Source: Prevotella sp. E9-3 | GTDB lineage: Bacteria > Bacteroidota > Bacteroidia > Bacteroidales > Bacteroidaceae | Reading direction: 5' to 3' | Assembly (NCBI RefSeq): GCF_022024015.1 | Contig: NZ_CP091786.1 | Span: 2,046,001 to 2,110,000, forward strand | DNA length: 64,000 nucleotides | Shown: positions 38,883-46,850 of the stretch, in pieces | Position numbering within the stretch: position 1 is the stretch's first letter | Layout of the letters: the number at the start of each line of letters is the position of its first letter | Made by a program: the position numbers and the translations under genes | The notes under the pieces: model-generated | The model's input: the letters and a program-made list of their open reading frames with translations, nothing else | Told to the model about the DNA's origin: nothing | Databases searched by the model: none

Positions 38883-39530
38883 TCATTCTTCCTCAAAGAA
38901 CTTTCCTTTAGGAATCGGTGCAGCCTCAGCCAAGCAGCAGTTAAAGCGTTCGCGGCTTCGGCGTTCACGGGCGAACATCTCCTTGGTTCCTTTCTCATCC
39001 TGAGTAAATTCCATGTGTTCCTCGATGGCAAACGACTGAGCCATCTCCTCAACATCAAGATTATCTGTACCAATCAGCGTGAAGGTCCAGTTCTGCTTCT
39101 TCAGTTTCTCGATGAGATTACGTACCATCTTCAGCGTCCATTCCTCGCTGCAGTTCTCATAACCGTCAGTTATGATGGTCACAAGAACATGATCGCCATC
39201 TTCTACTTGGCCATTGACCTTTGAGATGCCCTTTCCGATAGCATCGTAAAGAGGTGTGGCAGAACACGGATGATATGCTTTCCACTTCAAATCCGTTGTC
39301 TTGTCTGCAAGTGTATTGTCGTAGTGCAGCTTAGTATGGTCGCTGTCAAAGGTTATCAACGTGACATACTGAATCTGGTTTGGATACTTCTTCTGCATCA
39401 TGCGAACAGTCTGCAGGGTTTCATTCATACCAGTAAAGGCCTGCTTGCGGATGCACTCCATAGAACCGCTCTCGTCAACAATAATCAAATTGTGAACTCT
39501 TGTTGGAATTAAATCTTTCATAATCATCAT
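38883..39530 (-). CDS. VWA-domain protein
   Basis: 215 residues, or 212 from the third methionine at 39521. A von Willebrand A domain with the MIDAS motif DESGSM near the N-terminus, a conserved threonine (HPCSATPLYDAI) and the third MIDAS aspartate in TIITDGYEN. There is no signal peptide, so it is cytoplasmic. The C-terminal ~50 residues are charged and rich in Arg and Glu. Cytoplasmic VWA proteins often work with sensors in stress or conflict loci. It is divergent from the sigma/macro-like fusion, 115 bases apart. Confidence 0.85.
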   Translation of the reverse strand: MMIMKDLIPTRVHNLIIVDESGSMECIRKQAFTGMNETLQTVRMMQKKYPNQIQYVTLITFDSDHTKLHYDNTLADKTTDLKWKAYHPCSATPLYDAIGKGISKVNGQVEDGDHVLVTIITDGYENCSEEWTLKMVRNLIEKLKKQNWTFTLIGTDNLDVEEMAQSFAIEEHMEFTQDEKGTKEMFARERRSRERFNCCLAEAAPIPKGKFFEEE

Positions 39531-39622
39531 GTTTTAAAGGATTAATACTTCTGTATCGTCATGTCTTTATCACTTTAAAGAAGATTTCCGGAAAAAATTA
39601 AGTAGTATCACATTTTTTTCGT

Positions 39623-39630
39623 AAATTCGC
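39623..39630 (+). promoter_or_regulatory. Possible promoter -7 box (TAAATTCG) of the sigma/macro-like gene
   Basis: TAAATTCG differs from TAnnTTTG at one position and is 15 bases before the start codon. Weak evidence. Confidence 0.4.
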
Positions 39631-39645
39631 CCCATAAACTGTAAT

Positions 39646-40704
39646 ATGACCTATAGACGATTATCAGACAAGGACATTCTGAAGGGCTTCCGCAATGGCG
39701 ACGCCGACATTATCCGTACCTATTTCTACGGGTACTGTGAAGTAGGCTATTATATATTCGACCAGCGGTATCAACTTCATGAGAAAGAGAATCTGGACTT
39801 CCTTTCGCTTGCCCATCAGTATGCTATATACTTGATGGAGCATGATTGGAAACCTCTGGAGGATCACTCCCCAAACGTATCCCTAAAGACTTGGTTAATC
39901 AATGGTTTTCGTTTTATTGTCCTCGATGCACTTAAATGGTACCGAAAGGAATATGGCAGCATCACATTTGAGGACTATCTCCAGTCGTTTGATGTCACGA
40001 GTAATCTTCGTCTGCAGTTTAACCGTATGGTTGAAGATGTCTGCGACCATGTTCCTATGGGCAGACAAGAGCGACTTATCATTGATATGATTCTCCTTCA
40101 GGGTTTCAAGTCAAAGGATGTTGCCACCCAGATGGGAATGACGCCTGCAGCCATATCACAGAAATACAAGAAAATCAAGGAAGACATCATCGTGCCGTAT
40201 TTCCGTCAAAACTTTGATATGGACTTTGACATGCCTGAGATTATGCCGGACTTCGGTGTTGTCGGCGAGCCTATGTTGGAAGAGGCAGCGCCCTGCGCCA
40301 TACATATGGATATTATGGAAAGAAGAACTATGGAAGAAAAACGTACTACTCCGGAGCGTATTACCTCGCTCCAGCCAAACGAGATTTTTGTCTTCGGGTC
40401 AAACCTTCGCGGAATGCATGGCGGAGGTGCAGCCTATATTGCTTATCGTCATTTCGGCGCCATCATGGGACAAGGTGTCGGTCTGCAGGGACAGAGCTAT
40501 GCCATCCCCACGATGCAAGGTGGCGTAGAGACAATTCGTCCCTACGTCGATGAGTTCATCGAGTTCGCTAAGCAGCACCAGAACTTAACATTTCTGGTGA
40601 CTCGCATTGGCTGCGGCATAGCTGGATTCACCGATGAAGAGATTGCCCCACTATTCGAAAAAGCCCACGAAGTAGAGAATATTATATTGCCGCAAGGTTG
40701 GTAG
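39646..40704 (+). CDS. Sigma-70-like protein fused to a macro-like (A1S_2505-type) domain
   Basis: 352 residues. Residues 1-185 resemble an ECF-type sigma factor: a region-2-like segment (ISIL.. is absent, but SLKTWLINGFRFIVLDALKW fits its end) and a region-4 helix-turn-helix (LLQGFKSKDVATQMGMTPAA, SQKYKKIKED). After a linker, residues 245-352 form a separate domain with NEIFVFGSNLRGMHGGGAA, QSYAIPTMQGG and TRIGCGIAGFTDEEIAPLF. This resembles phage A1S_2505-like proteins and glycine-rich macro-type ADP-ribose-binding folds. A sensor-regulator role is an inference. Confidence 0.65.
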   Translation: MTYRRLSDKDILKGFRNGDADIIRTYFYGYCEVGYYIFDQRYQLHEKENLDFLSLAHQYAIYLMEHDWKPLEDHSPNVSLKTWLINGFRFIVLDALKWYRKEYGSITFEDYLQSFDVTSNLRLQFNRMVEDVCDHVPMGRQERLIIDMILLQGFKSKDVATQMGMTPAAISQKYKKIKEDIIVPYFRQNFDMDFDMPEIMPDFGVVGEPMLEEAAPCAIHMDIMERRTMEEKRTTPERITSLQPNEIFVFGSNLRGMHGGGAAYIAYRHFGAIMGQGVGLQGQSYAIPTMQGGVETIRPYVDEFIEFAKQHQNLTFLVTRIGCGIAGFTDEEIAPLFEKAHEVENIILPQGW

Positions 40705-40714
40705 GAAGACAGAT

Positions 40715-41242
40715 ATGAAAGTAGAAATTATCTCGGCCAGACCCGAAGATACGGATTTCATAGCATGGATTGTAGCCCAAGGTATGCACATGGATGGTGT
40801 GCCGTCGTTTTTGAAAAAGCACGGTGCTCGCAATGATACGCTCTATAGTTGGCAGAATACTCGCCTTCTTCTGTGTGATGGCAGACTGGCTGGTGGTCTT
40901 ATCTCCTACGATGGAGCCACGCATGAGGAAAGACGAAGGAATACCTGGGTAATGCCCAACGGTAAACTGCTCAGTTCTGGTGATGTACCAGAAACGACGG
41001 CCGGTGAATACTATCTTGACTCTCTGGCCATCGTACCAGAGTTTCGAGGAAATGGGCTGTGGAGATTGTTGTTTGATGATGCAGTAAAAATCGCCAAAGA
41101 AAAAGGTTTCCATCGCGTCACGTTGATTTACGATGAGGAGTATCCAAAGTTGGCACAGCTTTATACTTCTTATGGTTTTGTACCAGAAGACACATTCTTG
41201 TATTTCGACACACTCTGTCGTAAAATGTCACTCTCAATATAG
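40715..41242 (+). CDS. GNAT-family N-acetyltransferase
   Basis: 175 residues. The acetyl-CoA-binding motif A is LDSLAIVPEFRGNGLWRLLF (R-G-N-G-L), followed by AKEKGFHRVTLIYDE and a C-terminal YTSYGFVPE motif. Substrate unknown. It starts 10 bases after the sigma/macro-like gene and may be cotranscribed. Confidence 0.88.
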   Translation: MKVEIISARPEDTDFIAWIVAQGMHMDGVPSFLKKHGARNDTLYSWQNTRLLLCDGRLAGGLISYDGATHEERRRNTWVMPNGKLLSSGDVPETTAGEYYLDSLAIVPEFRGNGLWRLLFDDAVKIAKEKGFHRVTLIYDEEYPKLAQLYTSYGFVPEDTFLYFDTLCRKMSLSI

Positions 41243-41356
41243 AAACATGTACTCAACCTATACTGATAAACGTTTTTTCGATGAGTAAGATGAAAAAGAA
41301 TAATAAAGAACTTACTATCATAAATTATAAACGGAGCACTATATAAACAAAAGCGA

Positions 41357-41758
41357 ATGAAGAATAAACGGGAATACATACAGGCCAACAAGGAATGGTT
41401 GGAGGCGAAAGCCAAAGAGGAAGGTGTCAAGGCTTTGCCCAAAGGCATCTATTATAAGGTGCTGAGTGAGGGGAATCAGAATAGTCCAAGACCCACTGTC
41501 CGAAGTATCATCACAGCCCACTATACTGGCAAGACCATTGACGGAAAGCAGTTTGACAGCAGTCGTGGCGGTGTGCCGTTGGCCTGCAGGCTCTGCGACC
41601 TTATTGAGGGTTGGATCATCGCTATGCAACAGATGCATATTGGCGACAAGTGGGAACTTTACTTACCTGCCGAAATGGGTTACGGAAAATTTTCTCAGCC
41701 GGGTATTCCCGGCGGCTCAACACTTATCTTTGAAATAGAATTGATAGGCATAGCATGA
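41357..41758 (+). CDS. FKBP-type peptidyl-prolyl cis-trans isomerase
   Basis: 133 residues, cytoplasmic (no signal peptide). The FKBP core is seen in ITAHYTGKTIDGKQFDSS, EGWIIAMQQMHIGDKWELYL and MGYG-FSQPGIPGGSTLIFEIEL (key PGIPGGSTLIFEIEL). An N-terminal helical region of about 35 residues precedes it. Length fits Bacteroidetes cytoplasmic FKBPs. Confidence 0.93.
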   Translation: MKNKREYIQANKEWLEAKAKEEGVKALPKGIYYKVLSEGNQNSPRPTVRSIITAHYTGKTIDGKQFDSSRGGVPLACRLCDLIEGWIIAMQQMHIGDKWELYLPAEMGYGKFSQPGIPGGSTLIFEIELIGIA

Positions 41759-41900
41759 AAGAGGATACATCTCTATTTGAAGAGAGACAGAATTTTGCTA
41801 ATGATACCTATTTATGATTAATCTACTTTGAAAGCAGTTCTGAGGACGTGCCAAAAGAAAAGCATAACTTTTGAGTATTGCACAATTTATGAAATCGCCG

Positions 41901-41908
41901 TACCTTCG
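41901..41908 (+). promoter_or_regulatory. Possible promoter -7 box (TACCTTCG) of the flavodoxin gene
   Basis: One mismatch from TAnnTTTG, 36 bases before the flavodoxin ATG. Confidence 0.45.
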
Positions 41909-41943
41909 CATCCAGTTTATTAAACCATTAAGATAAAATAGAA

Positions 41944-42438
41944 ATGAATAAAACTATTGTAGTATTTGGTTCCTCGACTGGAACATGCGAGGCTATCGCA
42001 GAGAAGATAGCCCAGAAACTTGGCTGTGAGGCCATCAACGTTCAGGATCTCACAGCTGATGTCGTCGAAAATAATCAGAACCTTATTCTCGGCACTTCAA
42101 CATGGGGTGCCGGTGAGTTGCAGGACGACTGGTACGACGGACTGCGAGTACTAAAGGCAGCCAACCTTGCTGACAAGACCATCGCCCTCTTCGGTTGTGG
42201 TGATTGCGAGTCGTATGGCGACACCTTCGTGGGTGGTATCGGTGAACTGTATAACGGTATCAAGGAGAGCGGTGCAAACTTTGTGGGAAGTGTCAGTACT
42301 GACGGATACACATTCGATGCCTCTGAAGCTGTCGTAGATGGTAAGTTTGTGGGACTGCCCTTGGACGATGTCAACGAGGATGACAAGACTGATGTCCGCA
42401 TCGATGCGTGGATTGCTGAGATTTCTTCAAACCTCTAA
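41944..42438 (+). CDS. fldA: Flavodoxin
   Basis: 164 residues. The FMN phosphate loop is FGSSTGTCEAIAEK. The two flavin-ring loops are STWGAGELQDDWYDGL and GCGDCESYGDTFVGG. Length places it among long-chain flavodoxins. It shuttles electrons, for example from pyruvate:ferredoxin oxidoreductase when iron is short. It is followed after 11 bases by a DUF2023 gene, a pairing also seen in Porphyromonas. Confidence 0.95.
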   Translation: MNKTIVVFGSSTGTCEAIAEKIAQKLGCEAINVQDLTADVVENNQNLILGTSTWGAGELQDDWYDGLRVLKAANLADKTIALFGCGDCESYGDTFVGGIGELYNGIKESGANFVGSVSTDGYTFDASEAVVDGKFVGLPLDDVNEDDKTDVRIDAWIAEISSNL

Positions 42439-42449
42439 AACTTAGGTAT

Positions 42450-42842
42450 ATGCAGCAGACGGTGAATCGACAGATGACAGAGCAGGTACTCCCTCCAGAG
42501 GCCAAGGTGCTGATGAACCATATTTATGAATATAAGAAAGGTGTGCGCAGGATGATACTCTTCACATGCAATCGCCGTTTCGAGGCATTTGCCACGAACC
42601 GTCTGCGTCGCCAGTCTATCGACTATGTGGTGCAGCCCGCTGGCAAGGAGAATGTCAATGTGTATTTTGGTCGCAAGGAGTGCCTCGATGCCATCCGTCT
42701 TTTCATCACCCGTCCGCTGAATAAGCTGACTCCCGAAGAGGACTTCATCCTTGGAGCCATGCTTGGCTACGACATCTGCGCCCAGTGTGAGCGATACTGC
42801 GAACGCAAGGGACGGTGTGCCAATTGTCAGCATGTGCAATAG
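42450..42842 (+). CDS. DUF2023-family protein with C-terminal cysteine cluster
   Basis: 130 residues. The block LMNHIYEYKKGVRRMILFT and the segment YVVQPAGKENVNVYFG are characteristic of DUF2023, often found next to flavodoxin in Bacteroidetes. The C-terminus has Cys residues spaced CAQCERYCERKGRCANC, which could bind a metal or an Fe-S cluster. Function unknown; the gene pair suggests a link to flavodoxin use or iron state. Confidence 0.75.
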   Translation: MQQTVNRQMTEQVLPPEAKVLMNHIYEYKKGVRRMILFTCNRRFEAFATNRLRRQSIDYVVQPAGKENVNVYFGRKECLDAIRLFITRPLNKLTPEEDFILGAMLGYDICAQCERYCERKGRCANCQHVQ

Positions 42843-42860
42843 ACATCTCAAGTACAATAA

Positions 42861-42893
42861 AAATCCCTGGCCTGCAATGCAAGCCAGGGATTT
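42861..42893. terminator. Bidirectional terminator between DUF2023 and hsp20
   Basis: An 11-bp perfect stem AAATCCCTGGC (42861-42871) / GCCAGGGATTT (42883-42893) between convergent genes. Confidence 0.88.
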
Positions 42894-42917
42894 ACTATTA
42901 GTTTAGAATCATCTGTC

Positions 42918-43340
42918 TTATGATACCTCAATGGCCTTGGTGACTTTCTCCTTCGGTTCGGCTTTCGGCATCGTGATGGTCAGGATGCCGTCCTCCACCT
43001 TGGCAGAAATCTTATCGCGGACCACATCATCAGGGAGTGTGTAGTTCTGCTCGTAGTTCGAATAACTGAACTCACGGCGCAGATAGTGACGGTGACTATC
43101 CTCATGCTTGTGTTCCTGTTTGTTCTCAATGGCGATGGTGAGGTTGCCCTCGTCGTTAATACCTATGCGGCAATATTCTTTCTTAATGCCTGGAGCTGCA
43201 AGTTCCATGATGTAGCTCTTGTCGGTCTCCTTGACATTGACTGCTGGTGCTGTACTATTGGCACGAGGCATCCAATCATTGTTAAAGAAATCCTCAAATA
43301 CTGTTGGCATCCAACTGTTCTGAAACATTACTGGTAACAT
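42918..43340 (-). CDS. Hsp20/alpha-crystallin small heat-shock protein
   Basis: 140 residues. The alpha-crystallin domain spans about residues 35-135 (VNVKETDKSYIMELAAPGIK, GILTITMPKAEPKE). The motif LPDDVVRDKISAKVEDGIL is typical. It holds unfolding proteins during heat or oxidative stress. The long upstream region carries two copies of a 17-bp element that may be a control site. Confidence 0.95.
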   Translation of the reverse strand: MLPVMFQNSWMPTVFEDFFNNDWMPRANSTAPAVNVKETDKSYIMELAAPGIKKEYCRIGINDEGNLTIAIENKQEHKHEDSHRHYLRREFSYSNYEQNYTLPDDVVRDKISAKVEDGILTITMPKAEPKEKVTKAIEVS

Positions 43341-43425
43341 AATTAATACCTCCTAATTATATTTTTAGTTTGACATTTTATTGATTGCCTCGGCTTATTT
43401 GCTTCGGCTTACGCTAACAGATATG

Positions 43426-43529
43426 CAAAGTACATGCCTATGGAAACAGTGGTCAGCGTGTTTTGTCATTCTGGCATGGAATTTAAACTCGCTTAAACGA
43501 TACTGACAATTCTTTAAACTCGCTTAAAC
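43426..43529 (-). promoter_or_regulatory. hsp20 upstream region with duplicated 17-bp element
   Basis: TTTAAACTCGCTTAAAC occurs at 43482-43498 and 43513-43529, 31 bp apart. Each contains two TTAAAC half-sites 10 bp apart, so four half-sites lie on one face of the helix. A near-consensus -7 box (GTACTTTG, minus strand) is at 43426-43433. The element could also belong to the end of the zinc-ribbon gene. Confidence 0.5.
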
Positions 43530-43553
43530 ATTGGCCGGAAAATCTGTCAGTCG

Positions 43554-43847
43554 CTATGTCCAAAACTCTTTTTCTCCAGTCTGCCGCATCTCGCCCTGAC
43601 ACTTCGGGCAGGTGTGTCCGTTCCATAGTCGGATGTTATCGCTTCCGCACTGCAAACAGAGTCGGCCTACCTCACTCCTGTACGATGGTGCCACGTCTGC
43701 AATAATTCCTCCCACCACGATGTTCTGGATGCTCTTACAGTCTGGGCACGACACAGCACGTATCTCCTGGCGGAAGACTCCTCTGCCTTCATATACCTCG
43801 GCTTCATAGCCACACTCGCTGCAGCGATATTTCAATTTCCAAGCCAT
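43554..43847 (-). CDS. Zinc-ribbon protein
   Basis: 97 residues from the ATG at 43847; the longer frame runs through the promoter cassette and is not used. Two pairs of CxxC ribbons are seen at each end: CSECGYEAEVYEG with CPDCKS, and CLQCGSDNIRLW with CPKCQGEM. Such small proteins bind zinc structurally. Function unknown. It is transcribed from the minus-strand promoter of the cassette at 43865-43914. Confidence 0.8.
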   Translation of the reverse strand: MAWKLKYRCSECGYEAEVYEGRGVFRQEIRAVSCPDCKSIQNIVVGGIIADVAPSYRSEVGRLCLQCGSDNIRLWNGHTCPKCQGEMRQTGEKEFWT

Positions 43848-43864
43848 TTCTTTACTAACAATCG

Positions 43865-43914
43865 TTTTGCAGGGCAAAAATACATAATTATGACCGATTT
43901 TTAGTACTTTTGCA
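43865..43914. promoter_or_regulatory. Bidirectional promoter cassette, copy 1
   Basis: 50 bp beginning with the hairpin TTTTGCAGGGCAAAA. Minus -7 box TATTTTTG (43875-43882) faces the zinc-ribbon gene, and plus -7 box TACTTTTG (43905-43912) faces the esterase gene. The same module recurs at 45926-45975 and 48818-48868; similarity with copy 2 extends over 43841-43942. Confidence 0.75.
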
Positions 43915-43938
43915 ACAAATAATATGATCTGAAGAATA

Positions 43939-44010
43939 ATTGTCATTCTCAAAGGCAAAGTCAAGGTAACGACCTACAACGACAATGATGAGATGACATA
44001 TTGGAAATAA
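43939..44010 (+). pseudogene. C-terminal fragment of a cupin-like gene
   Basis: The frame gives IVILKGKVKVTTYNDNDEM followed by TYWK and a stop, without a start codon. This resembles the KGKV.VTTYND strand of small WbuC-type cupins. It appears to be a leftover between the promoter cassette and the esterase gene. Confidence 0.35.
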
Positions 44011-44040
44011 AGAGAGAAAGAAATAAAGTACAGACTATAT

Positions 44041-44655
44041 ATGAAAAAGATATTATTCCTGCATGGTTTCTTTGCCAGCGGTCAGTGCGTACCTGCAGTG
44101 GCTTTGAGAGAGGCTTTCGAAGGACGTGTTGAGGTGCTTACTCCCGACTTGCCAATACATCCACAGATGGCACTGGAACAAATCCGGGGCATCTGTGATA
44201 GGGAGCATCCCGACCTGCTGGTGGGAAACAGTTGCGGTTCGTTCTATGCCCAGATGCTGGCGCCCATAGTTGGCATCCCTGCCCTGCTTGGCAACCCACA
44301 TTTTCAGATGACGGCATTTCTGAAGGAACGCATCGGAGAGCATGAATACAAGTCACCACGCAAGGACGGCAACCAGCAGTTTGCTATCGATGAAAGCCTA
44401 ATACAGGAGTTTGCAGAGTTGGAAAACGTTCAATTCAGCTATTGTACCCCCTACTACAAAGACAAAGTTTGGGGGGTGTTCGGTGATAAGGACACCCTAG
44501 CTCACTTCGAGCCGTTGTTTTTGAAACATTACAGCAATTCATTCCACTTTCCAGGTGCTCACACTCCAACGGCCAAAGAAGTACGCACATGGTATGTTCC
44601 ACTGATAGAGAAGATGCTGATGGCGCTACCGGATGACTACAGACCGTTTCAGTGA
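44041..44655 (+). CDS. YqiA/YcfP-type alpha/beta hydrolase (esterase)
   Basis: 204 residues. The oxyanion region is LFLHGFFASGQ, the nucleophile elbow GNSCGSFYA contains the serine, and the acid and histidine are likely in GVFGDKDTLAHF and FPGAHTPTAKEV. It is cytoplasmic and small, like YqiA/YcfP proteins. Substrate unknown. The promoter is the plus side of cassette copy 1. Confidence 0.85.
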   Translation: MKKILFLHGFFASGQCVPAVALREAFEGRVEVLTPDLPIHPQMALEQIRGICDREHPDLLVGNSCGSFYAQMLAPIVGIPALLGNPHFQMTAFLKERIGEHEYKSPRKDGNQQFAIDESLIQEFAELENVQFSYCTPYYKDKVWGVFGDKDTLAHFEPLFLKHYSNSFHFPGAHTPTAKEVRTWYVPLIEKMLMALPDDYRPFQ

Positions 44656-44817
44656 AAAACTGAGCGTTGCAATATTGCAGGCGCTCAACAAGATCGGTCT
44701 CTTGAAGTATTTCCGCCCCATGCCTACTGAGCAAGTGACACATGTTATTATTTTGATGGCCAATATACAAATAATTCTTCATATCATACTGCCACAAAGA
44801 GAAATTTTTGTAAATAT

Positions 44818-45879
44818 TTATGATATGAAGAACGATAGATCTCTTATCGTATCTGAAATATGCTTTCGCGCCACTTCCGGACGCATCGCTTCCTGTAGAG
44901 AAATCCCTTCGGGATTGATGCATCTGACGTCAGAGAAACCTGCTTGCAGAAGCGCCTCTCTGTCTCTGATGCGACCGGCTATCAAACATACCGGCACGTC
45001 ACCAGACTGGTGCAACACGCCAACGGGCAACTTGCCCATGAGGGTCTGACTATCAGCAGATCCTTCGCCCGTGATGACAAGATCTGCATCTTTGACCACT
45101 TCTCTGAATCGGGCCGCTTCAAGAAGCACCTCTATGCCTGGTCTGCAAGTGGCATGCATGTATTGTAGGAAAGCATATCCTAATCCACCGGCTGCACCCG
45201 CTCCATCATCATTGGAACAGTCATAACCGAAATGTTTGGCTGAAACTTCAGCAAATTTTCTGGCACGAGCATCTAACCGCTCCACCATCTCAGGAGAGGC
45301 GCCTTTCTGTGGAGCAAAGATATGAGCAGCTCCTTGTGCACCACAAAGAGGATTCTTCACATCGGAAGCAATGGTAAACTGAATATCCTTGAGTTCTGTA
45401 ATATCATCAAACTGCCCTTGCTTGGCAAAAGTGTCAATCAAGGCTCTAAGCATCCCCATACCGGCATCGCTGGTAGCACTGCCACCAAGTCCTACGATGA
45501 TTTGTTTGGCCCCTTTTCGGATAGCATCGGCAATGAGTTGGCCTGTACCATAGCTGGTGGCTACCATGGGATTGCGCTCTTCTTCAGAGAGAAGAGTAAG
45601 TCCACTGGCCTGCGCAATCTCTATGACTGCCTCTTGCCCGCATAACAGATATTGGGCTGTAACGCAGCGCATCAATGGGTCGCGCACCGCCACTTCCTGA
45701 ATTGTGCCGCCAATAGCTGCATGGAAGGCATCAACGAAACCTTCGCCACCATCGCTGACAGGTATCTGAACAATGTCTGCATCTGGAAAAACACTTCTAA
45801 CACCATCAGCTGCCGCTTGATTGGCATCAGCAGAACTCAGACACCCTTTCATAGAATCTATGACAACGACAATTTTCAT
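44818..45879 (-). CDS. Glycerate kinase (GarK/GlxK family)
   Basis: 353 residues, slightly shorter than the usual 370-380. The N-terminus KIVVVIDSMKGCLSSADA, the motif VSDGGEGFVDAF, and GLGGSATSDAGMGMLRAL are diagnostic, and ITGEGSADSQTLMGKLPVGV is the conserved active-site segment. It phosphorylates D-glycerate. It is transcribed from the minus side of cassette copy 2, converging on the esterase gene. Confidence 0.94.
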   Translation of the reverse strand: MKIVVVIDSMKGCLSSADANQAAADGVRSVFPDADIVQIPVSDGGEGFVDAFHAAIGGTIQEVAVRDPLMRCVTAQYLLCGQEAVIEIAQASGLTLLSEEERNPMVATSYGTGQLIADAIRKGAKQIIVGLGGSATSDAGMGMLRALIDTFAKQGQFDDITELKDIQFTIASDVKNPLCGAQGAAHIFAPQKGASPEMVERLDARARKFAEVSAKHFGYDCSNDDGAGAAGGLGYAFLQYMHATCRPGIEVLLEAARFREVVKDADLVITGEGSADSQTLMGKLPVGVLHQSGDVPVCLIAGRIRDREALLQAGFSDVRCINPEGISLQEAMRPEVARKHISDTIRDLSFFIS

Positions 45880-45925
45880 AACATATCATTTAAGTTGGTA
45901 CAAGCCATTTCCTTACTTAAAATTA

Positions 45926-45975
45926 TTTTGCTGGGCAAAAATACATAATTCTACCCGATTTTTAGTACTTTTGCA
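45926..45975. promoter_or_regulatory. Bidirectional promoter cassette, copy 2
   Basis: Minus -7 box TATTTTTG (45936-45943) faces glycerate kinase and plus -7 box TACTTTTG (45966-45973) faces the Nim-like gene. Similarity to copy 1 extends over 45902-46005 and includes, at 45902, the former start region of a zinc-ribbon-like gene (AAGCCATTTC), now without a gene behind it. Confidence 0.75.
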
Positions 45976-46021
45976 GCAGAATAATCAGGTATTGAAGAAT
46001 AATTGATACAACAAATAGAAC

Positions 46022-46531
46022 ATGAGTATGTTTCGAGAAATGAGGCGTAAGCGTCAACAACTTACTGAAGAAGATAGTATTGCCATTCTGCAGAAGGCCA
46101 CATCAGGTACTTTGGCACTACTCGGCGATGATGATTATCCCTATGCCGTTCCCATCAGCTATGTATATCATGACGGGAAACTATTCTTCCATAGTGCTAT
46201 GGCAGGTCATAAGGTTGATGCTATCCGTAAGTGTGATAAGGCATCTTTCTGCGTCATCGAGCAGGATAATATCCAACCGGAAAAGTTCACCACCTTTTTC
46301 CGAAGTGTGATTGCTTTCGGCAGAATCCACATAGTCGAGGATGAGCAAGAGAAACTACAAATGGTTCGAATGCTTGGCAACCGTTACAATCCCAATCAGG
46401 ATGAAGCCCTACAGAAAGAGATTGAGAGCGGTTTTTCGCATATGCTGGCCATTCGTTTCGACATCGAGCATCTGACGGGAAAGGAGGCTATTGAGCTGGT
46501 GAGGCAGCGCCCTCATAATACAGGCGAATGA
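46022..46531 (+). CDS. Nim-like pyridoxamine-phosphate-oxidase-fold flavoprotein
   Basis: 169 residues. The N-terminus MFREMRRKRQQLTEEDSIA, ALLGDDDYPYAVPISYVY and FFRSVIAFGRIHIV match the 5-nitroimidazole-reductase (Nim) branch of the PNPOx-like flavoproteins. FMN binding is expected. Chromosomal Nim-like proteins are common in anaerobes and most have no proven role in drug inactivation, so a resistance function should not be assumed. Expression is likely from cassette copy 2. Confidence 0.85.
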   Translation: MSMFREMRRKRQQLTEEDSIAILQKATSGTLALLGDDDYPYAVPISYVYHDGKLFFHSAMAGHKVDAIRKCDKASFCVIEQDNIQPEKFTTFFRSVIAFGRIHIVEDEQEKLQMVRMLGNRYNPNQDEALQKEIESGFSHMLAIRFDIEHLTGKEAIELVRQRPHNTGE

Positions 46532-46541
46532 ATAAATACAA

Positions 46542-46850
46542 ATGAAATTACCTAAGCTTATTATCACTATAGACGGGATATTCCGTCTGGGGATGGTTGA
46601 CCAGCACAGAGACCTTCTGCAACCCAGCGACCAGTGCATTGGCGGTGGCTACTACGCTTTCGACTTCGTTTACAACCGCATCATCCTGGATAGAGAGTCA
46701 TACGACTTTGGCCGACCGAAGTGGCACCTACTTGATACACTAAAGGTGCCATCAACATATCGCGGCCTTCGCATCGTCTATAAGTACGACGATGGTTTTC
46801 ATGACGATTTCAATGTCAGCGAGGAACTAAAGATAGAATATTATGATTAA
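46542..46850 (+). CDS. Unknown 102-residue protein, copy 1
   Basis: 102 residues, no membrane segment. Conserved features shared with the second copy are DGIFRLGMVDQH, DQCIGGGYYAFDF, RESYDFGRPKWHLLDTLK and STYRGLRIVYKYDD. About 84 of 102 residues agree with the copy at 49774-50082. It overlaps the acetyltransferase gene by 8 bases. No family recognised. Confidence 0.75.
   Translation: MKLPKLIITIDGIFRLGMVDQHRDLLQPSDQCIGGGYYAFDFVYNRIILDRESYDFGRPKWHLLDTLKVPSTYRGLRIVYKYDDGFHDDFNVSEELKIEYYD

Noticed and set aside
27316..40704. Integrative element with its own integrase
   Set aside because: No integrase, relaxase or excisionase gene was found between the NUDIX repeats; only the IS4 transposase is present.
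41466..41738. Alternative frames within FKBP and many other long antisense frames
   Set aside because: They are shadows of genes with clear families and have no promoter or start context of their own.
44661..44687. Terminator between the esterase and glycerate kinase genes
   Set aside because: A nested hairpin (TGAGCG/CGCTCA around TGCAATATTGCA) is present but no T-run follows on either strand.
44633..45049. Plus-strand frame after the esterase gene
   Set aside because: Mostly antisense to the well-supported glycerate kinase gene.
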